Shown here: one piece after another, positions 58,301 to 64,000 of the stretch
Position numbering within the stretch: the stretch's first letter is position 1
Layout: every line of letters starts with the position of its first letter
NCBI GenBank assembly: GCA_013396655.1
Contig: WBMV01000267.1
Coordinates: 1,222,333 to 1,286,332 of the forward strand
Length of the DNA stretch: 64,000 nt
Origin: Campylorhamphus procurvoides
Lineage: Eukaryota > Chordata > Aves > Passeriformes > Dendrocolaptidae
Reading direction: 5' to 3'
Translations under genes and position numbers: made by a program
Notes under the pieces: model-generated
What the model was told of the DNA's origin: nothing
The model's database searches: none
What the model saw: only the letters and a program-made list of their open reading frames with translations

Positions 58301-59527
58301 ATGTACTGTAAGCAGAGTTGGTAATGTCTCTAATAACTTCCAATAATGATTTAAATGTACATGAAAAGAAGGATTGCGTGATCACTTCCTATGCCCATCA
58401 GCCTTCATTTTTTTAAAGCACTTGACTAATTGCAAATCAATTTTGAGAGAAAGGGAAGATCTCTGATAAAATAAAAATAAAATTCCTGCAAGTTTTGTGA
58501 AACTTCATGTCTGAGCAGACGACAGAAATGCATGCAAGTGTTCTAAAATGGGGAGAAAAGGTCAAACTTCATCCAGTCTGTCCATAGACACATGGCTCAG
58601 GACAAACCATGGTGTATTTGGCTGCTTGTCCAATGGGGCAGATCAGAAGGCATGAGGGGAAAAAGGGGGATTGCAGGGGAGTTCTGTTAGCAACCAAAAG
58701 TTTTGTGTTGAGGTGATACCAGATTTCCTCAGTCTTGCTGTTCATGGAACAGCTTCCTGAATGTGGGCAAAAGAATGTAATTTTCCCCTGTCTTGTGCAC
58801 TAAATCTCCTGAAATCTTTTGTCTCAAATTGGCTTGAAACTTCCAGTGTGCAGCAGAAATCCAGAACACAACATTTCAGCCCACACAGTTAAATCTGGCA
58901 CAATGGGAAATGACTGAAAGTAGGTCTGTCCAGGATCAGTCAGGAGGAGACTGAGAGGTGAAAGGGACAAGCTCTGCTACTTGTTTCAGCCATGCCTGGC
59001 CACTTCTGCAACAGGTCATTGAATTTCTGGCTATTATGGCCATCCTCCACTCAAGACAGTTCAAGTAATAGAAGATGTTTCTCGAAACAGAAGTTGTTCT
59101 GAGGCTCTTCAAAAACCCAGATGTGCTGCCTGAGGTGTTTCACTGTCAGCAGGAGGCAAACCTGGGGTCTCAGGATATTGTTTTGGTTGAACATTGTGTG
59201 TGTAAAACCAAATGAGCCAGAAACACCAGAGAAGGAGAGAGGAGATAGTAGCAGAAAGCCCCAACCTGCCACAGTCAGCTGTGCATGTAACCCCAGCTGA
59301 CCGCAAAGAGCATGTTTTGGGTGTAGAGTTGACCAGAAGAAGAGACTAAGAAGATAGGGAGAGATTCTTCTTTACACTTTGGTTCCCACTATGCCCAGAG
59401 GAAATGAGAACACGAATTTTCTCTGCAGATAAACGGGACTGCAACAAAACCACTCAATTTCATTCAATGGAAACATTCCCCATGATCCTGACTATCAGCT
59501 CTTTATGTGGCCAAATAATATTGCATT

Positions 59528-59622
59528 GCATTTACATATATATTTTATATATATAAATATACATACATAAATAAAATACACATGTATATTTACACACACG
59601 TACATATATATTTAAAATAAAA
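59528..59622. repeat. TA/CA-rich microsatellite
   Basis: Interrupted (TA)n and (CA)n sequence (TTTACATATATATTTTATAT onward, with ACACACACG and TACATATATATTT) over about 95 bases. Confidence 0.85.
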
Positions 59623-62600
59623 GAAAGGCACTTTGGACTAAGCATCACTTCACAGGTTTTTGAGAGAATTCTACTTGAGTTTATTCCCATTTGTTGTGTT
59701 GGGTGAGATACATGTGATCAAAAGTAGATGCAGGGACCATAGATATTTCCATCTGAGCCAGACTCTGCGGCTGCCTTTTCTGGGTTTGTTTGTTTAGTTT
59801 GGTTTTTGTTTGATTTTGTTTTTCTTTGTTATTCAGGTTATAATTCCACTTATCTTAAAATAGAGCTTTAAATTAGGTCAGACAAGTGTCTGCTGAAAGA
59901 TCATCCATTGAAGAACAAGCCGGTGGTCAGCTCTACCTGGTAGGCATCTGAAATTAGGTGACATGAATTCCTCCCTGACTGATCACCAGGTATGTGGTGC
60001 CCATGCTGGAGTGGGTGGTCTGATCTGTCAGGCCCTGAGCTGAATGGCAGGGCTGTTTCCAAAGGTTTTCATGAGCTGTCTGTGTAGCTTTCTTTGCAGC
60101 CAAATTTTAGCTTTTTATGCCTCAGACGGTGGTGGGACACTCCAGCCCTGACCATATGCTTGTCTTTCTGCAGGAGGTGTATGTGATGTGTCTCACTTCT
60201 GCATTTCAGCAATCCAGCCACTGACTCTGGGCACTGCTTTGCACTCTGTGGGATGACTGGTGCCACTGGGTTTGAAGTGTTGTCCCTTAACCCAGCTTGC
60301 AAAGGAAGGGGGGTGGTGTGGAGAAAACAACCCAAGGCATGGCAGGAGATCTGAGCTTGACTCTTCACTCCACCACAAAAAAATATCACTGTTGATCTTG
60401 GGCTCGTTTCTTACACTCTTTGCTCCACCACAGTTTCCCCATCTGTAAAAATGTGAAAGATTTTTACCTACCTGGCTGAAAACTGAGGATCTCATAGCTG
60501 GAACTCGAGGAACCTAGAAGGAAACTCTGGCCCGGATCTGCTCATGACAAAGCATCTACTAACATATTTTGAGCCAGTGCCTGGCAGAGCAGAAATGTTC
60601 AAATTTCTGTTTAAATAAGCTCTTTCACCAGATGAAAGAACATACCAGGAACTGGTCAGCAATAAGCTCTGCAAGTGGCCCCTGGGAGGGAGCACAGACC
60701 AGGGAGTTAATAGTTTCCAGGTAATGAGAAGGTGCCGAGCTGCAATGAGGTGAAGCTGGTAATGGAGGACTAACCCAGGGAGCTCCTCACTCCTGAGCAA
60801 TCCCAGTTACAGCTGCTGGTGACCTCTGCAGTGGGAGGACAAGGGAAACAAGGTCGTCGCTCTTCACTCTGCTGGCAAACATTGAACAATAATGAGCCAT
60901 AAAGCTTTTGGCTTTAACTGGCATGAATTAAAGTCTTTGGTCAGGTTGGCCTTGGAATTGTTTAGGATGAAATTGATTCCCTTTAGGCTTTGAGAGGGCC
61001 CAATTTAAGCTGTTTAGCTGAGCAGTGTGGAAAATACAGCAGTTTAGCTATTATGTGGTCAACCTGAAGAGCAGACGCCATTTACCGATATTGCTGGATC
61101 CATAACCCCACATCCTCTTGGAAACACCGTACTTATTACACTTTCTGTGACTCTTGTTGTGGCCACCAGCGATGAAAATCCAGCCTGTTTTATCCATCTG
61201 TTTCTTGGCTTCCATGTTGCTTCTATGTCTTATACGTCCCTCAGTACATTTGCTGCAGGGCAACACATTTTCATGACAGTGTTTCCCCTGCAGGCAGAAA
61301 TGTGTGTGTTTGGAGGCAGGAGGGCAGGAAATGCTTTTGGTAGGTATCAATGGCCTTATAGTTTGTAAAGACAAATGTGACCACAAATGCTGTCACGAAA
61401 AGAAACAAAAAATTTGAGAGGCTGATTGCTTGTCCTTTTAACCCTAGAGCTTTTCAGCCTGGCTATACTAGCATCTTGTTTTACTGCAGAGGTACAGAGA
61501 TCATATTAATATGTATTAAAAACCTGTTTACTGCACTGGACAGTCTCTTTGCCCACCCCACCTGAGGGATGGTTTCTTCCAGCAGCATTGAAAATGACTG
61601 GTTTGTGAAGCCAGGACAGTCTGAAAACAGAGGCTCATTTTTTTTCTGAGACATATTTTACATCAATTCTCAGCTGCCATGAAATGACAGAGAACACAAA
61701 TTTGTGAGCTTTATATTGGCTGAGAATCTGACCCAAATTTTGGACAATGGACTATATAGGCAAAGGAAAATGTCAATTTGGGCTGCTTTATGGAAGGAAA
61801 AGAACATTTTTCTCTTTATAGCTTCCCCTGGGAGCTGTGGAGGGATACGGAGGAGCAATGGGAAAATGAAAAAGGAAAATGTGGGGCAACTGTTAGTTAA
61901 GTGAGGTGGTAATCTTTCCCCTTGAGGACATGATGATGATTTCTCAGCAACATGCAGAGGGAAAAGAGGAGATGGAAAGGGTGAAGTAATAGAAAAGGCA
62001 CCTCATTTCAATGGGCTCTATCTTGACTTGGGTATAAAACAAAGAAGTGCAGGAAACAAACAAACAAAACACGAGTCCTTTTCCAGAAGTAAATAAACCA
62101 CGTGATGGGATTCTGAGGCTGGACTGCCAGCACTAATTGCTGTCTCAAAGGCATAAAATCCCTCCTCCACAGGATGAGGACTTCTCTTGCCTTACCAAAA
62201 TAAGCATGTGGGTTCCTCAGTAAGGAATTTTATACCAGGACAGAGCAGAGAAGAGTCATAGTCCTATCTCAGCAGGCAATGAGTGATCTTAGAGGCAGTT
62301 TCTATTCCTGTTTTCCCCATTTTGCTCCAGAAGAGTTAAACTGTATTCATCCAAACACTTCTATTCTGTAAAAACTGAGATTCTTGCAAGTTTTCCCCCC
62401 TTTCCTTTACTGACGTTTGGAAGTGCTGAGAGGGCACCATTGTATGTAATGTTTCCTTACTCCCACTTCTGGCCCAACTCTTAGAAAGTGCAAAACCATG
62501 CAAAACAGCAAAAAAAAAAAAGCCTTTGTGGCAAGATACATCAGGCAAAGTCAGTCTGAGAGTCTACAGGAAGATCCACTTTCAGATCTTTATCCTTGAC

Positions 62601-63044
62601 ATTGAAGGGACCCTGTCCCTGCTATGGATGTTGCCTGTGACTGTTCCTCTGGAGCAGAGCATGCCCTGGCTAAATATGGGTGGCACAAGGGGAATTTGCC
62701 TTCTCTGTGCCTTCTGCCCATACTGATAGAGGTGGGCTTTCCTCCATACCCCAATACACTGGCCCAAAAGCCACAAGTGGCCCTGGAGTCACAATGCAGC
62801 CACTGCAATATTTGTGAAGGGTCTCACCTCTTCAGCTGCTATGAAGTCTTCCAGCCAGCTCTTCTTTCCTTGTGCTTCTTTACATCTTCCTCTTCCTTAG
62901 GTCAGTAAAAGCTGGCTTGTTGGAGCTATATTTCTTATTAGAAGGACTCTTGTGCTCCAGGATGGATTGTCATACCTTTTTCTTCCTGTGAGTGAAACAA
63001 ATTCAGGAGGTTTTGTTTTCATTCAGTTGTAGAACTAAACCAAA

Positions 63045-63078
63045 TATGCATGTATGTATACACACAATATATATAAAA
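63045..63078. repeat. Short TGTA/CA/TA microsatellite
   Basis: ATGCATGTATGTATACACAC followed by AATATATATAAAA; a short mixed-motif simple repeat. Confidence 0.7.
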
Positions 63079-64000
63079 CAACCTCACAAAAGATGGGCTT
63101 GTTGGCAGATATAATCACAGCACAGCCCCTATAGCAGGACTAAAGCCAGTTTCGATCCTATTAGTGTTAGCATCTCTATTATGAAAGATGAGATTCAAGA
63201 CTAGCTCTGTCAAGATACACAAATGAATGTAGAATTTTCAAAACAATAACTTAATTTTCTGAAAACAAGTGTGAGCTTTTCTATTTAGAGTGATGGAGAA
63301 TCTGGAAAAAACCCACGTTTGACTTAATTAATATGATGGAATTAAAATTAGCAGTCTCTTCTGCAATAAAAACCTTGTTATAATCATCATGGAACCTGAT
63401 CAAGCACTCCCATCGCTCATATCTGTCTTTATTTAGTACAGAGTTGGGACGTAGCTTAATCTCTGTCTCTGCCAAAGCAGGTCTCCATGAGAGAATGACA
63501 CTGCTCCTTCACAGTGATTTGAATGAGCTGGGTGTGCCCATACCAGAGTTGTCTCCACCTTGGCAAAGGGAAATTGTCTGTCCCAATCACAAATCACACT
63601 TTTTTTAAGAATGACGGTTTGGTGCCATGGGGAATTGTCTTGTCATTCCCAGAAACGATGACTTGTGTGAACAGCAGTAGCTCATCCACAGCCAAGGATG
63701 TGCTGTACCTAAAGCTGGTCATGTGTTGGCTCTGTTAGAAGAGTTTTAATGTTATGAAATGGTTTGGTTTATGTAATTTAGGTGATGTTTGAAACAATCA
63801 AGCCTCCATCTTGGTTGGCACCTTTGATCTCGGTGGAGCACCATGACAGTGACAATGTTCTCAGAGGGACAAAGCTGCTAACAAATGATGGCCATGCTGG
63901 TTGGGCAGATGCCAAGGAATGGCTGGCAGGGATGATGTGCCATAGCAAAACAGCAGGGACAGCCTGAAAATGTGTATTTGTTTGGACAAAAACCTATGGG

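Larger units (their letters stand above)
53604..64000. other. Intergenic sequence to right edge, no gene recognised
   Basis: About 10.4 kb. No FGFR3 signal-peptide or immunoglobulin-domain exon is recognised, although FGFR3 is the expected next gene in vertebrates. Noted are a perfect 10-base stem hairpin (55282-55305), AT-rich blocks at 58030-58500 and 60870-61040, TA-rich microsatellites at 59528-59622 and 63045-63078, and T/G-rich simple sequence near 59785-59832. Confidence 0.6.

Noticed and set aside
53604..64000. FGFR3 5' exons near the right edge
   Set aside because: I looked for the signal peptide and first immunoglobulin-domain sequence expected of FGFR3 and found none, so the gene is presumed to lie outside the window.
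1..64000. CRISPR arrays, bacterial operons, phage or toxin systems
   Set aside because: Splice signals, CR1 elements and gene content show vertebrate nuclear DNA; no direct-repeat array of CRISPR type is present.
1..64000. tRNA, rRNA or known microRNA genes
   Set aside because: No A/B-box tRNA pattern, rRNA segment or long precursor-like hairpin was recognised by eye; a covariance-model search was not possible here.

Overview
The window reads as vertebrate nuclear DNA, almost certainly from a bird. It holds one recognisable protein-coding gene, a complete coding sequence for TACC3 (transforming acidic coiled-coil protein 3) on the + strand. The gene is split over 15 coding exons between 3515 and 18578, with GT-AG introns and compatible phases throughout. 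The repeats are avian in type: 5'-truncated CR1 LINE copies and LTR-type solo elements, in otherwise repeat-poor sequence. The species cannot be fixed from the sequence. Absence of FGFR3 coding sequence, together with the known vertebrate gene order TACC3-FGFR3, suggests FGFR3 lies beyond the right edge.

Layout. 1-690 is a G-rich degenerate minisatellite with at least one canonical G-quadruplex motif. 904-3513 is 5' flank or a 5' UTR intron; the first coding exon starts one base after a 3' splice site, so at least one non-coding exon must lie upstream, and I could not place it. 3514-18578 is the TACC3 coding region, and its poly(A) signal is at 18663. Introns carry a CR1 copy (about 11368-11940) ending close to a splice acceptor and an LTR-like piece (from 5151). 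From about 18.7 kb to 64 kb no recognisable gene is seen. That stretch holds CR1 fragments, two further LTR-like elements (26311-26893 and about 44502-44767), AT-rich microsatellites and AT-rich blocks that could be regulatory. It also holds a scaffold problem at 31540-32380, where three single Ns join duplicated pieces in an order that cannot be right.

The predicted TACC3 protein is 900 residues. It keeps the KEN motif near the N terminus, two Asp-rich SDP-type motifs ending in NPF, the Aurora-A/clathrin module (Ser593, dileucine 601-602) and the C-terminal coiled-coil TACC domain (about 690-900). The gene looks intact and functional. I see no undescribed biological system here. The observations most worth a second look are the misassembled N-joined block, the CR1 beside a TACC3 splice acceptor, the G-rich minisatellite, and an unassigned lysine-rich minus-strand reading frame at 53127-53603.
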